A stretch of 64,000 bases of DNA, from NCBI GenBank assembly GCA_905250125.1, contig CAJNOL010000809.1, positions 1-64,000 of the forward strand, written 5' to 3'. Positions within the stretch are counted from its first letter, which is position 1, and the number at the start of each line of letters is the position of its first letter. The translations under genes and the position numbers were made by a program. This document shows, piece after piece, positions 31,440 to 43,404 of this stretch. The notes under the pieces are model-generated. The model saw nothing but the letters and a program-made list of their open reading frames with translations. It searched no databases and was not told where the DNA came from. This DNA comes from Rotaria sordida. Its lineage: Eukaryota; Rotifera; Eurotatoria; Philodinida; Philodinidae.

Positions 31440-34400
31440 ATGACTTCTCGTCGTGGAATATTTTTTAATTCAAAATCACGTACTAATGATAAAATAACTC
31501 AATTATCAACAGCAATATCAAATCAAGATACAACTAGTAATACAAATCAAACAGGAGGAACAGTTAAGAAAAAAATTATATTAAATCATACAAAACGAAC
31601 TATAAATAAAACAATTTATTCTGGTCCAAGAAAAATTTTTAGTACAAATTATAAAGTATTTTAACAAATTATAAAACTTTTTTTTTTCCATTTAAAAAAT
31701 TTTTTTCTAGGCTAATCGTACACAATTAAATCATAAAGCTTTTTTTGGTGGTAATACCGATGAATATGATCTAGATAATAATCAAACAACAACAACAATT
31801 AATACTCTTCGTTCAAAAACAATAATGCAACATAGTACAACAAAAACTGATTCAAAACAGGTCAGTGATTAAAATATAAAATCTTAATAAATTAATTTTT
31901 TTATGCTTGTTTTTAAAAGATACATACAACTGTTTCAACTTTTCGACAACCAACAACATGTTCAGAACTTGATGAAACACAAAGTTATATTGATGATATG
32001 GATTATCTATTAGCAGGATTTCAACCTGGAAAATTACTTGGAGATCGTTGTCTCAGGTGAAATCATACTTCAAAAATTTACGATTTATTTCATTTTTGAT
32101 GCATTGATAAAAGTTTCGGATTTTTCTGTAGAAATTTTCATAAAATATCGTGATACATAAGTTTGTTTTGAATTTTATTCCAGAACTCTTTCTTCTATCG
32201 TTATATTTCATATTTTCATCACATACGAATTTATACTATTCTAATGTACATATATTGTTATACATTTATTTCTTTTTCCTTTTATTAGTGCGATTAAATT
32301 TGCTGAATTATGTACTAAAGCATCATTTCGTATGCATATACAAACAGAAAGTGCACTCGAACGTATATTCAATTTATTAAAAGATGCGCCAGATGTACCG
32401 GTAATGAAAATTTATTATTATTATTATTTTTGTTTTAAATATTCTTCATTGTATTTTATTTAGAGTTTAAATTTATGCACAGCGTTTATTTTATATATAC
32501 TTTCATTAGACATATTAACATCACAAATGAATTCAGATATTATACGTTTAATGTTAGATTTAGTTACAAAGAGTTCAACAATAAATATTGATGATCGAGA
32601 ATATAAGAAAATGAAAGAACGAATATTAATAATTAATAATAAATCATTATCAGAAGATATTTTTTATGAAGAAAGATTTAATGTAAACAAAAAAAAGATC
32701 TTTTTTTTTAATTGGTAATTTTTATGCCGTATTTTTTTTGTATCTTATTAGACATGCGATATTATTCTTGAAACGTTTGTTAATATTTCTCATCATAATT
32801 TAAAAGAATCTTTACAAGATGAAATACGTATATTAGGTGGTTTTGATCAAATAATTAATGCAGGTGAGATATTATTTATTTTTTAATAATTTATTTATAT
32901 TTAATTTATTAAATATAGTTTATTCAATAATCCAAGATTTATCAAATAATGATTTTCAATGTTATCCATTATCAGAATTATCATTACGTTATAGAAAATT
33001 ATGTCGATTTATTAATATGTTAGAAGAATTCTCAAATGAAAATTCTGAACAATCATCAAAATTACATTTAGATGTTAATCGAATGTATATTGCTCAGTAT
33101 AATCAATATTCCTTATTTCATTCCTTATCAAAGTATAATTTTTCTAGAAATCATAAATATAGTTCTTTGTTTTTATTTTCAATATTTTAACTTTTTAAGA
33201 TTACTTGATCTTTCGCTTATTTGGCTTCAACAATATTCATCGATGAATGAAAATAGTGCTGCAACTACAACAACAACTAATATGAAAAATTTAAATATAC
33301 ATCATCTATTTCGAGATGGATGTAAGACAATCATGTCTATACTTGTGATTTTTACTAATGATTGCGGTAAGTTTATCAAATATAAATTTTTGTGATTATT
33401 TAAATTAATACGATTAAGAAATCTATTGTAAAATTTAGTTGAAGAAATTAAATCGTAGAAAGAATGTTTGAAAATTTAATAATAAAAGACAAAATGTTAA
33501 AGGTAGCTATTAGGTTTTCACTGCAGAATAGGATATATGTAGGCTTCTAGACAAGGACTTCTTCTATCTAATGGCGTATATATTATCAGATTCTACTCCG
33601 CACTATTTGCTCTATCGACATGTGGCGCCATCTGTCGACAGATCAATAGTATACAAAAGAACTTGCTGATATGCTTATTATTAAATAGAGAAAGCCTACA
33701 CATATTCCTTTCTATAGTCAAAAAAAATCACCGAAAATCGTCTTTAATAGATTGTTATTTTTACAAAACAGGTTTGAGTATATTAAAGCATCTAGAGATT
33801 GGAAACAACAGAGTGATCTTCTAACGAGGAAAGATCTCCAAATAATAAATCGCTTTCGAACTTGGACCATATTCAATCGATTTGATCTAGTGAATAGATA
33901 AATATTCTAGAATGATTCGCGTTGCTAGTCCTTTAGTGCTGAGATTTAGAATGTTTAGTACATTTTTCCTGTGGGATCCTAGTTTTCAAGAGAAATCATA
34001 CTTTTGAATTTTGACTTGAAACTTTGTAGACTAGCCTGTAGAAAAAAATTCAGGATTTTCTGATCAAGTATTTCAGAGATGTCCGTTGCGGCTGAAAATC
34101 TGCCGCTGCCGCGGTAGTTTTTAAAGAAGTGTTTCTAATTTCACTGCTGCAACTATATTTGACCAGAGATATTGGTACTAGTCCATCAGATTCATTCAAT
34201 CTCGGGATGTTTCATTTTTAAACCCTGAAATTCTACTAAATTCATGCAGTTTTTCAATGTCCTTCAAAAAAATCCTGCCGCGATGGACATCTCTGAAATA
34301 TCTTCAAGATACAAGCCTTCCAAAATATCAATATCTTTTACAGTAACCGTGGAAAAGCACCTATATATTAAAAAACTCGGATCTCGGAGAGTCTTGATCA

Positions 34401-37166
34401 AAAAATTCTGAAATTTTTTTCTACGAATTAATCTAATCGGTTTCTTTATGTGAGCTAACTTCCAGACTAAAATTCAAATGTATAATTTCGCTTGAAAACT
34501 AAGGTGCTACAGGAAAAATTTAATATCTTAGTAACAAGGGCTCAGCAGCTCGAATCACTCTATGGTATTTACTTACTCATTAGACTCTATCGATTGGATA
34601 TAGTTTCAACTTTATAGCGACCTATCATTTGGGAGCCTTCCTTCGTAAGCATTTGATATAGACAAAATCGATTTGATAAATACAGCGATATCAGTAAGCC
34701 TAATATCGATGAGTGTTTGTGCAAAAATACATGTCAAAATGTAACCATTCTAGATTCATATTAAATATTTTTAATCTATTGAAACTCGAACTCTATCAGA
34801 ATTCAGATTAGGTTTCAATTTACTATGTAGGACTTTGTTAAGTAGTTGATATGTGTTAAAGACTCTCGATACGAATAAGAATCGACATATAGAATAAACA
34901 CGTTTGTTTTTTTCTGAGGGATTTATTACTTCTCAATTTTGTTCTTTTCTATTTTAGAAATCATTTGTGATCGTTTAACATCAGATAATCGATTCTTTTC
35001 AAATTTATTTCGTTTACTTATTACTATTGAAAAAAGTTCATTTAGTAATGAAGATAAATTTGATACACTTGCATTGGTTTGTTAATTTAATTTAATTTAA
35101 TTTTTACATTTATTTTATAAAAATTTCTTTCTAGACGCTTAATTTATTAATTAATCTCGTACAAAATACAAAACATGTCTATAAATATTTAATGGAAGAA
35201 AATATGCCTGATGGAAATCCATTAAAAATTTATGAATATCTTGCTAAAGTATGAATTTAAAAAAAAAAGAATTCAATTTTTTAATTAACTAATTTATTTT
35301 TTGTGGATTCCACAACAAGTGTCAGACTCATTTCAAAATCTTCGTTAGAAATTGAAAGTTCTAAATAGTGCACTTTCTGCTTTTTACTCTGATGAAAATT
35401 TATATTTAAGATGTCAATGATGATGAATATTGATGCATTGCTTTGCCACAGTCGTCATACATAAAAAATGTGAACTGAACAAGTTATAACTTTGGGAAAT
35501 AATTCATAATTAGTGTTTCTAAGCTTAAGTAGAGCCCGTCGAGTTTGGTTCTAAAAGTTTTGAGTCGATTGATTCTAGAAATTTTTGGGCCCGATGGGCT
35601 CTTCCCACAAAAGATTAACCCTTTGACGGCAGACTTCGCGAATCAGTTTTCTTTTTAGGTCTTCGTACACATATGACATAAATTTTCTGAAGATTTTTTC
35701 TTTCAGTTGTTTGAGGTACAAGAAAAGGAAAATATCTAGCCGTAAGTCCCGTTGATTTACATCCCTGTACAGGTCGTCCTATTGTAATTTTTGAAGTATG
35801 ATAACTTTGTAAAATTTCACATATAAATTATAAACGAAAGTCTACCGATTTAGATCTCTTTCTGATTTCCATTTTGTAAAGCAAATATGAATTAAGGACT
35901 AATAAATCAAGCATATGAAAAAATAATTTTTCTATATCATTTGACAGATTTCCTTATACATTCAATAAAACTAGTTTCCATATCAACTTTGTCGATTGCT
36001 CTTCTTTTAGAATTATAATCAATTATCGAAATTGATTTTTAAATAAGTCATTTAATTTTTGGATCATTTTTTCCAGTAAATCCCATATGAAGTTGATGGA
36101 TAGTAGATAGCATTATAACTTCTCTTTTATCATATCATTTCTATGCCAGTATATTATCTCTACTTTTGCAAACATGTTGACATCTCCTAATTTTATCTTC
36201 AAACTTAGATAAATCCATTCTGCTTACTATTATAGAACAATATGCGCCCGTTGACCTTGCATATAATTTTTCAAAAAATGCAGAACTTGTGAATCAACTA
36301 TCTAAGAATAAATTATGATCTTTATCTAAGTAATTAGCTATTCCTATATACTATAGATGAAACCAATCAGTAATCCCTTTACTAGCCTATTCGAATTTTG
36401 AAACTGTAAATTTACGGATTTCGCCGTCAAAGGGTTAATCAATCAGGTTCGGATCCGAAAACTCTTGAACCCGATGGATTCTACCATCAAGATAAACAAA
36501 GCATGGAGTGCCAATTAAAAAAAAAAGAGAATTTCAGTTCGAAAGCGATCGGTTATCCTTGTTGTAAAATAACTACAGTCTACTAGAGAGTTTTCACTTA
36601 ACATATTTTTCTATTATGAAACTAAAGAACACATACATGTGAGTTTCATATGTTAGTCTCAAAAGAGTTGTCCTAATAAATTTTTATTTTAATTTAAGTT
36701 ATTTTGTGAACAAGAATCATCAGCTGCTCGAGCTGAATCTCTTGAAGAAAATGATTGGATGATGGAAGATGTTGATGATGATGATTTTGATGAACAATCA
36801 AATACAAAACCTACAAATGAAAATGGAACAAATTTTAATCGTGCTTTACAAAAAGCAACTGGTCATATGGAAAATACATTTGTTGCAGCATTTGCTGGTG
36901 TAATTTTAGCTGTTATTTTATTACGAGATCGAACAACATATGTATCACAAATACAAGAATTAATGCCACAGAAAAAATTTGATACAATGGCATTTATATT
37001 AAAAAAATTCTTTGTATTTATGGATATGTCGGTATGTTCTAATTTGACTTTTTTTTTTTTTGTTAATTTTAATTTTTCTTTTTCTTATATACAGCATGCA
37101 TTTACACCATCTGGTGTAAAAATTCTTGAAGAAATTATTTCAATGGTCTTGTCATTATGTGGATAA
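31440..37166 (+). CDS. WAPL: WAPL, cohesin release factor (wings apart-like)
   Basis: Twelve exons: 31440-31655, 31711-31860, 31920-32056, 32289-32400, 32464-32682, 32752-32863, 32919-33132, 33200-33366, 34958-35076, 35135-35248, 36699-37031, 37095-37166. All joints are GT-AG and keep frame; the total is 654 residues. Residues 1-150 are polar and unstructured (RRGIFFNSKSR, GPRKIFS), the regulatory tail. From about 165 comes the helical WAPL fold, with IKFAELCTKASFRMHIQ, TLNLLINLVQNTKHV and, near the end, AGVILAVILLRD and FDTMAFILKKFFVFMDM. The last exon corresponds to the C-terminal helix of the family. WAPL with PDS5 opens the SMC3-SCC1 gate and unloads cohesin in the nucleus. The protein is short relative to vertebrate WAPL because of a reduced N-terminus. 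Introns 8 (1591 nt) and 10 (1450 nt) are long because of inserted elements; the others are about 45-230 nt. Confidence 0.9.
33819..34649. mobile_element. Foldback element in WAPL intron 8, family F1
   Basis: Left arm TCTAACGAGGAAAGATCTCC, AATAAATCGCTTTCGAACTT and CTAGTGAATAGATAAATATT; right arm inverted, ATTTACTTACTCATTAGACT then a CGACCTATCATTTGGGAG-type end. A second copy of the same family is at 39127-39660. No coding capacity. Confidence 0.8.
35619..36434. mobile_element. Non-autonomous piggyBac-type element in WAPL intron 10
   Basis: The ends CCCTTTGACGGCAGACTTCG and CGCCGTCAAAGGG are inverted and each abuts TTAA (35615-35618 and 36435-36438). TTAA duplication with CCCTTTG ends is the hallmark of piggyBac. 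It is 816 bp with no transposase frame. The flanks (AGCCCGTCGAGTTTGG ... CCCGATGGGCTCTT on the left, AACCCGATGGATTCTACC on the right) look like pieces of an older hairpin repeat into which it inserted. Confidence 0.85.
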
Positions 37167-37664
37167 TGAAATGGAAGCAGATATATTTCATTTTTTGTAT
37201 ATATACGTAGACTTTTGCACTTTGTGTTTTTTTGTTTTATTCTGTCATTGTATTAAATAATATTTATGATGAATATGAAAATACTGATCATTATAGTCAT
37301 AATGTATTGCAGCTAATATAGATGACTTTCATAGTGATTAACAATTGTTGAAATAAATTATAGAAATTTTAATGATTCATGTAGTTTATTAGAAAATCAC
37401 TAGAAAAAAAAAAAAGAAAACAAAGTTTTTGAAGTAGTGTTTTTGTTTTTTTATTGTGATACAATTAGTAATAAATTTTTTTTTGTCACGTCAAAATAAT
37501 TCATTAAGACTTTCGTATTTCTGATTAATGGATAAGATTGTTCGTCGAAAGATCTCAAATGAATCTGAAGTGTATATACGAAAATATTTCTGTTTTATTT
37601 ATCCTTCCGTCCGTTTTTGAAGATGATTAGAATATGAAAAATTTCAAAAGTTCATCAGATAGAA
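37167..37664. other. WAPL 3' flank
   Basis: AT-rich. AATAAT and AATAAA-like words about 85-190 bases after the stop codon could direct polyadenylation. Nothing else recognised. Confidence 0.4.
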
Positions 37665-38460
37665 GTACTTTAATATAGTCTACGGTAATTTTATATACAT
37701 CAGTAATATTGTTATAAGAAATAGTAGAATACGAATGAACTATTCTTTGATCTATTTCAAGTGTTTATGCAAAAAAAATGAAAGCGCTTTCGAATGTTCT
37801 TTCATCGTTTTTTTTTTTATGAATAATTTAAATATTATTATAAGAAGTAACCAAATTAAAATAATTCAAAGAAGAAGAAGAAGAAGCATGACTTTCGTAT
37901 TTCAAAATGTTGAAGTGACAATTTTTTCTCTCCTTGAGATAATCTGAAGGAATAGCTTGTTGATGAATTCCAAGGCTTTGGGTGTAAACAAGAATGTTTT
38001 CGAATATTCTTTCATTTCTTATGTGCTTCTTCGTAAAAAGAACATGACCTTTTCAAAGTCACATCAATCATTTTTTATGCTTTCAAGCTTATAATAGATA
38101 TTGACTTTCACTTCGGTGACAACGGCTTTTTGTAATAGAATTAATCGTGTCGTATTAACACAAAAAATATAAACTATCCTCAGATGTGACATTTCGTGAA
38201 TGTTAACAACTGGATGTTGATTAAATGCTTCACATATAATCATAAAAAAAAATTTTTTCACTATCTATTGAATTGAAATAAATAAACGCATTCGATCTGG
38301 ATAACATTATAAATATTCTTGATACAATTTTGTAATCGTGGAAGACTTTTTTTTGGTAATCTGTTTTAGTTTTATTAATATTCAAGTCCAATTCGATGAG
38401 AAGGTAATTTTGAACAATTCTTCGCCTTAATTGTATAGTGTCTGATTGATTTGATGCTAA
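37665..38460 (-). pseudogene. Decayed ART-TPR gene, catalytic domain deleted
   Basis: On the minus strand, 38460-38260 reads a degraded family N-domain (VQNYLLIELDLNIN, parallel to AENYLVIWVDDHID of the 7.3-kb gene). 38260-38080 reads HEMSHLRIVYIFCVNTTR, parallel to NGMSNLDAVYIFCRDKKR. Then, with no trace of the ART fold, 38030-37670 is TPR-like, with ATATTGTTATAAGAAATAG, GAAAGCGCTTTCGAATG and GTGCTTCTTCGTAAAAAG parallel to the 126-bp array. Several stops and frameshifts. A deletion joined the N-domain to the TPR tract. Confidence 0.8.
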
Positions 38461-39126
38461 AGTTGTAACTATAGTATTAAAAGACGGAAGTTGGCATGAC
38501 TAAGACACTCTAGCCACTTGAGCTTGACATAAAGAACAATTAAATAAATACAAGAAAATAATTTTATGTGAATAAGTCGACAAACACATCTAAAATTAAA
38601 CAGAACTCTTGTTAGTTTAAAAATATAAATCTCTTGTTATGAAATAAAAAGTCAAAATTAGTTGTTATAATGTTTCATCAAGAAGTTCATGTTTAACATG
38701 TTTCTTTAGTTTTCGGATGTCAGTGTGAATGTTCGACTTCTCTGGACTCACAACTATCCTATACTAATTTTTTGTGTAAAATACGATCTAAAAAGAATAT
38801 TGAAGTATAAGAGTAGAAATATTGACTTTTCATCCCACACATAACCGCAAGATTACAGTCTACTGCAGAATTAGTATGATAGTTGTCCTTTACTTTTCTT
38901 TCACAGTCACTGGAATATATTACGATTAATTTTTTTTTTTCATCATCGATATGAATTCATAAACCAAAATATAATTATATTGATTAATTTCCTCTTTTAC
39001 TATAGTGAAACTGTAAGCACATGTTTTTCTAAAATGATTATACAAAGCATGTTTGAGATCATTTTCCAAAAATCACCAAAATTTAATTAAACTTTCAGCA
39101 ATGATATCAATATTTTAATTTTTCCA
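38461..39126. other. Intergenic
   Basis: No gene. ACGATCTAAAAAGAATATTG with the following GTATAAGAGTAGAAATATTG (about 38784-38825) is similar to ACGATCTAAAAGAAGTGTTA with AGAGAGTAGAAATTTGC near 57481-57525, so it is a dispersed repeat. Confidence 0.45.
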
Positions 39127-39660
39127 TCTAACGAGAAAAGTTTCGCAAGTGATAAATCGCTTTCAAGCTTGGACTATATTCAATCGGTAGAGTCTAGTGA
39201 ATGAATAAATACTATAGAAAGTGATTCGAAATGTTTGATCTTTGTTATTGAGATTTCGTATGTTTAAAGGGATCGATTAGACTAACTTGTAGGAAAAAAT
39301 TTCAGAATTTTTTGACCGAATATCTCTTTCAAAGTACTCAAACGTTCCACATTAATCATGGTAAAGCGTCTATCTTTTAAAAAATTTATATCTCGGAGCG
39401 GGACTTAGTAAAAAAATTCTGAAATTTCTTTCTATAAACTAGTCAAATTAATGTCTTTAAATGAGCAAAATTTCAGGTCAAAATTCAAATGTATCATTTC
39501 GCTTGAAAACTAAGGCTCTATAAGAAAAATTCAATATCTCACTAATAAAGGTCCAGCAGCTCAAATCATTCTAGAGTATTTACTTACTCATTAGACTCTA
39601 TCGATTGGATGTAGTTTCTATCTAAAAGTGATTTATCACTTGGAAACTTTCCTTTCGTAA
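39127..39660. mobile_element. Foldback element, family F1, second copy
   Basis: Shares with 33819-34649 the words CTAACGAGAAAAG, GATAAATCGCTTTCAAGCTT, GACTATATTCAATCGGT, GTATCATTTCGCTTGAAAAC and ATTTACTTACTCATTAGACT. The ends are inverted. It is shorter than the WAPL copy, lacking part of the centre. Confidence 0.8.
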
Positions 39661-41297
39661 CAAAAATATGTTTCTTTCAGATGACATGTAAGTACATGAC
39701 TAAAGTTGTTGACAATCAATTGTGTAATATCAAGAATCTCATACACAAATATTTACTTCAATAGTACCACTCACATGCGTCTCAACTGTCGTCACTAAAA
39801 TTAGTGCAAATATAATTCTATAAATATAAAAATATAAAAATAATTTTATTTTACTATTGTAGGAAGTAAATCAAATATTGCCTTATATGGCAAATGTTCT
39901 TTTTCTTAACTAAATATTGATTTTTATATAGATTAGTAATATATGATTTTTGTAAATTAAAGAAAAGAAAATTTTTTTTTCATTAGTGATATAATCAAAC
40001 ATTTTGTACATGATTTTCAAAAGAATCAAAATTGTTTTCAAATGTTCTCTTATAAATTTACACATTCATATCAGAATTTATACAAAAATTGATCATTTAG
40101 TTTTTCTTTTCGAATAATAATAACAACATAAATTCGATTATTATGCATGATTAATTACAATAATCGTTGAAATATTTTTATATAGAAAACACTCAAAAGA
40201 ACGCAAAATAATATCCACGTGCATTGTATCAATCGATAAATAATTTTTATATATACGATAAAAATAACACGAAAAAAGAAATATTACATTCTTGTTTTTT
40301 TTTTTTAAAGAAACATATAATATCGAATGCGGTAACAATAATTTTCGTTTTGAATATCTTTCTATTAAGGAATATAATACAAAGTCGATTCTTGTTCGTA
40401 AGATGCATAATATAGATTATTGATAAATCAATGATTATTTATCTCTTTCAATTTCGATCGAAGAAAATGCACTTAAACTGAATTTACAGTATATTTTTTA
40501 ATTACATTACTATCTATTTTCTATAATAGAAAGTTGTATGACAATAGATAATATAAAGAAAAAAAAAATTTTTTTGCAGTACTTTTACCACACCTGAAGA
40601 ATATGCTTGTGATATTAAGTGCGACGTGTCAGTACTACTGTTAGAAAGGTTGACACCTATATTCTTAGATACTGAGTCTTTTTTAAATAATATTGAATCT
40701 TTTGTTAAATCTTCAACTGATAGGAGATTGTTTAGAAATTAAAAACCTTATGAAAGTTTTACTCTTGATGTTTTTTTTTCAATACATTAAATGTTCCATA
40801 AAAATCTGAATGATTATTGAATATTATATTTAATGAATTGATTTATCGATGATTTATTTTACGTTGTGTTATTAAATTTCTCGAATAATTATCTTTCAAA
40901 ATAAAATCAGAAGCATGCCTATATAAAATTTCTAATATTTCCTAACGTATATTAACAAAAAAATGAGAGAGAGAGAGAGAAAAATAAATATACTAATATG
41001 CATTTGGATGGTTTATCAAAGATATACCTATTGATTTATTGATCAAATTTTAAAATAATATGTATTTTAAGATTATATATCCTACACATATGTGTGTTTC
41101 TATCCTTCTGATAATTTAGACTGATTGAAGATTTTTTCTTTTTTTTTTTTTTATCTTGATTGTCATAAATATTTTAACAATTTATTTTCAATTACATCTT
41201 CACATATATATACAAAAGTATTTTGATTGTAACAAACAAAAATTAGATGTAAAATACATATGCAAATTGACTTGGAATGTAAACGATATTGATCATT
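39661..41297. other. Intergenic, no gene recognised
   Basis: Very AT-rich. A GA dinucleotide run is at about 40963-40980. No supported gene. Confidence 0.5.
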
Positions 41298-41426
41298 CTA
41301 GGACGAACCAGAATTTTGTCCATCATTGCCATTGCTTGTGTAGGTAAGAGCTGCTGTGTTGTCGCTCTCACAATTACCACTGGTCATCATTGCAGCTGCT
41401 GTGTTATCAATTGATGGATCAAACAT
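41298..41426 (-). CDS. Micropeptide, MF[D/N]P family, 42 residues
   Basis: ATG at 41426, stop TAG at 41300-41298, no intron. It begins MFDPSIDNTAAAMM and has a middle SGNCESDNTAAL and an end NDGQNSGSS. It is rich in Asn, Ser, Ala, Asp and Gly, with a single Cys, and has no signal peptide or membrane segment. The gene at 58272 encodes MFNPPVDD..AAAML and ends CTSSGS, so start, AAAM block and SGS end are shared. Upstream it has TATAAAAG (41479-41472), TTCCAACT (41505-41498) and TGACGTCA (41552-41545) at the same spacing as the 58-kb gene. Function unknown; I recognise no homologue. The conserved promoter and peptide ends argue that it is translated. Confidence 0.68.
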   Translation of the reverse strand: MFDPSIDNTAAAMMTSGNCESDNTAALTYTSNGNDGQNSGSS

Positions 41427-41471
41427 GATGATTATTATGAAATGATTTTACTTTCATATTCTTTATTCTTG

Positions 41472-41479
41472 CTTTTATA
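41472..41479 (-). promoter_or_regulatory. TATA box of micropeptide gene (41 kb)
   Basis: CTATAAAAGCA on the minus strand, ending 45 bases before the ATG. The TTCCAACT box is 18 bases further upstream. Confidence 0.7.
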
Positions 41480-41497
41480 GTAAATTATTCCATAATA

Positions 41498-41505
41498 AGT
41501 TGGAA
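41498..41505 (-). promoter_or_regulatory. TTCCAACT box
   Basis: TTCCAACTTATTATGGAA here matches TTCCAACTAATCATGAAA before the 58-kb gene. Exactly 18 bases separate box and TATA in both. Confidence 0.6.
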
Positions 41506-41544
41506 AACAAATGTTAAGATTACACAATTGCTTATGCCGTGTAT

Positions 41545-41552
41545 TGACGTCA
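41545..41552 (-). promoter_or_regulatory. CRE-like site TGACGTCA
   Basis: A perfect palindromic cAMP-response-element type octamer (bZIP CREB/ATF site). Exactly 65 bases lie between it and the TATA box, the same as at 58138-58210. Confidence 0.65.
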
Positions 41553-41820
41553 TCATATCAGTGTGGCTTACGAAATCAGACATGACAAAGAACGAGGAAC
41601 AAAAACCACCAACGCGTTATTCTTACGTAGATTTGGATGTTTCCAACGATTTTTCTTCCAAGAATGATTTCTTCTTTTGTTTATTATGATTTCTGATGAC
41701 GCACGATACGTATGATTTTTATTTGTTAAAGGAAGTTATATTGAAATGTCAAGTCCAAATGAAATAAATCTAATCTTTACCACGTTGAAATATGAAACAA
41801 AATAAAATGTTGATAGTGAG

Positions 41821-42864
41821 AAGTGCCACGAGCTGTGGTACTTAATTGATTTTTTTCAAATTTTGATTTTATTTACATATTTTTAAAAGTACACCAATTA
41901 TAAAAAGCAACTAAGGGGAATAGGGATAAATTTTTGATAAAAACTTATATATATATATATATGATTAGATTCAGTTTTTGATGCTCATTCTGAAAATGAC
42001 GTTTATTTTCAGTTTTTATTTAAAAAAAAATATGGCAATCATGTGTAAAAACCAGCTGAAAATGTAGAAACTTCGATATCTCGAGTTGTGCTTGGTTATC
42101 CAAATTTTTCTTTTCATTATTATATAGCCCCACAGTTCTACCATCCACTGTAAAAATTTTCAACCTTAAAGAGTTGACTATGCAAAAGATATTCAGTGAT
42201 TAAATTCAACTATTAGCGACCATAGAATGGCATCTAGAGCTGGAGGTTGACATATTTTGTAGGCCAACTCATCATTCTATATTATATCAATCAAAAATAG
42301 TACGCTTCTGAGTCGACATCTGTGAGATCAACATCTTCAGTTTAAGGGAAAGGATCTCAGATTAGAAATTTAATATCTTAGTGACGATTTGAGCTATTGA
42401 GATGCGATTGGTGCACTTTTGAAATATGTATGTGAGGTAAATCCTACTCTGGTCGGAGATTAAAATGTCGAAAGGTAAAAATATCGAATCATAAAAATGT
42501 CAAAAGTAAAAATGTCGAACCATAAATACGCCGAAGTATAACAATGTCGACCCATTGAAAGGATGAGGGTGTGAATATGCGGGTCCGGGCGAGGATGTGA
42601 ATGAGAGTATGGATGTGCGGATGTGGGTAGGGATGTGAGTGAGGATTTAAATGTATCGGTGTAGGTGAGGATATGGATGTGCGGATGTGAGAGTATCATA
42701 TTCTTTTTTTTATATACTCACCGATCCATATCCTCATGGACACGCATTTTTACATTTCGAAATTCTAAATTTTCGATATTTTTACCTTTCGACTAAAATA
42801 GGGTGAATCGTATGTGAAATCGAAATTTGAAAAAAATCAATTGAGCACCACAGGTCGTGACTTA
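41821..42864. mobile_element. 1.04-kb foldback element containing a GTG minisatellite
   Basis: The left end CACGAGCTGTGGTACTTAAT then TGATTTTTTTCAAATTTTGA is inverted at the right end: AAATTTGAAAAAAATCAATT then GAGCACCACAGGTCGTG. Arms match over about 50 bp. Shorter inverted matches inside bracket the insert at 42460-42740. Confidence 0.7.
42460..42740. repeat. GTG-rich minisatellite with ATGTCGAA units
   Basis: First part repeats AAAAATGTCGAA-type units. The second part is a run of GGATGTGAGTGAGGAT-like units (for example GTATGGATGTGCGGATGTGG). The far end reads the CAC complement (CACCGATCCATATCCTCATG), so the block can fold back. Confidence 0.65.
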
Positions 42865-43404
42865 AGTGAAATGATTCATACAAACTTTTTTATTTATGTG
42901 ATTAAGTGTTCAATTTGTTTAATGAAATAAGTAGTTGGATTTGTTTATTTAAAACATTTAAGTATGTTTTTTTTAGAATATGATGTTCATTTGAGATTGA
43001 TTGATTTTTTTGTTTAATAAGAATCTGAGAAATTTTATAGATTATGTAAGGTATCGGCAATTCGAAATTTGAAAAAAATATTTTTTGTCACGGTTGGATA
43101 GAACGCGATGAATTATCTGTAGAAATATGGGTTTTTGAAATATGCAGACGATATTTCCGTAGTAGAAATTAGGTTTAAAAAAAGCCTATAAAAATTGAAA
43201 TATGCCAAAAACAATAAATCTTCATAGCTTCAATATTTATCCGATGTTGATGACAGTCGATTTTTTCGTTATGATAGCAAAAAAAATAAATAAATACAAA
43301 TTTGTATTCAGAGATTTTTATCATCAGAACTTCAGTTCTGAAAGAGACGAATATCATATTCAGAATCAACGAAAATATCTACATCGAGCAATATACTCAA
43401 TACT

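Noticed and set aside
39228..39260. ATGTTTGATC, a possible further micropeptide start
   Set aside because: It is inside the F1 foldback, stops at once without the family pattern, and has no promoter motifs.
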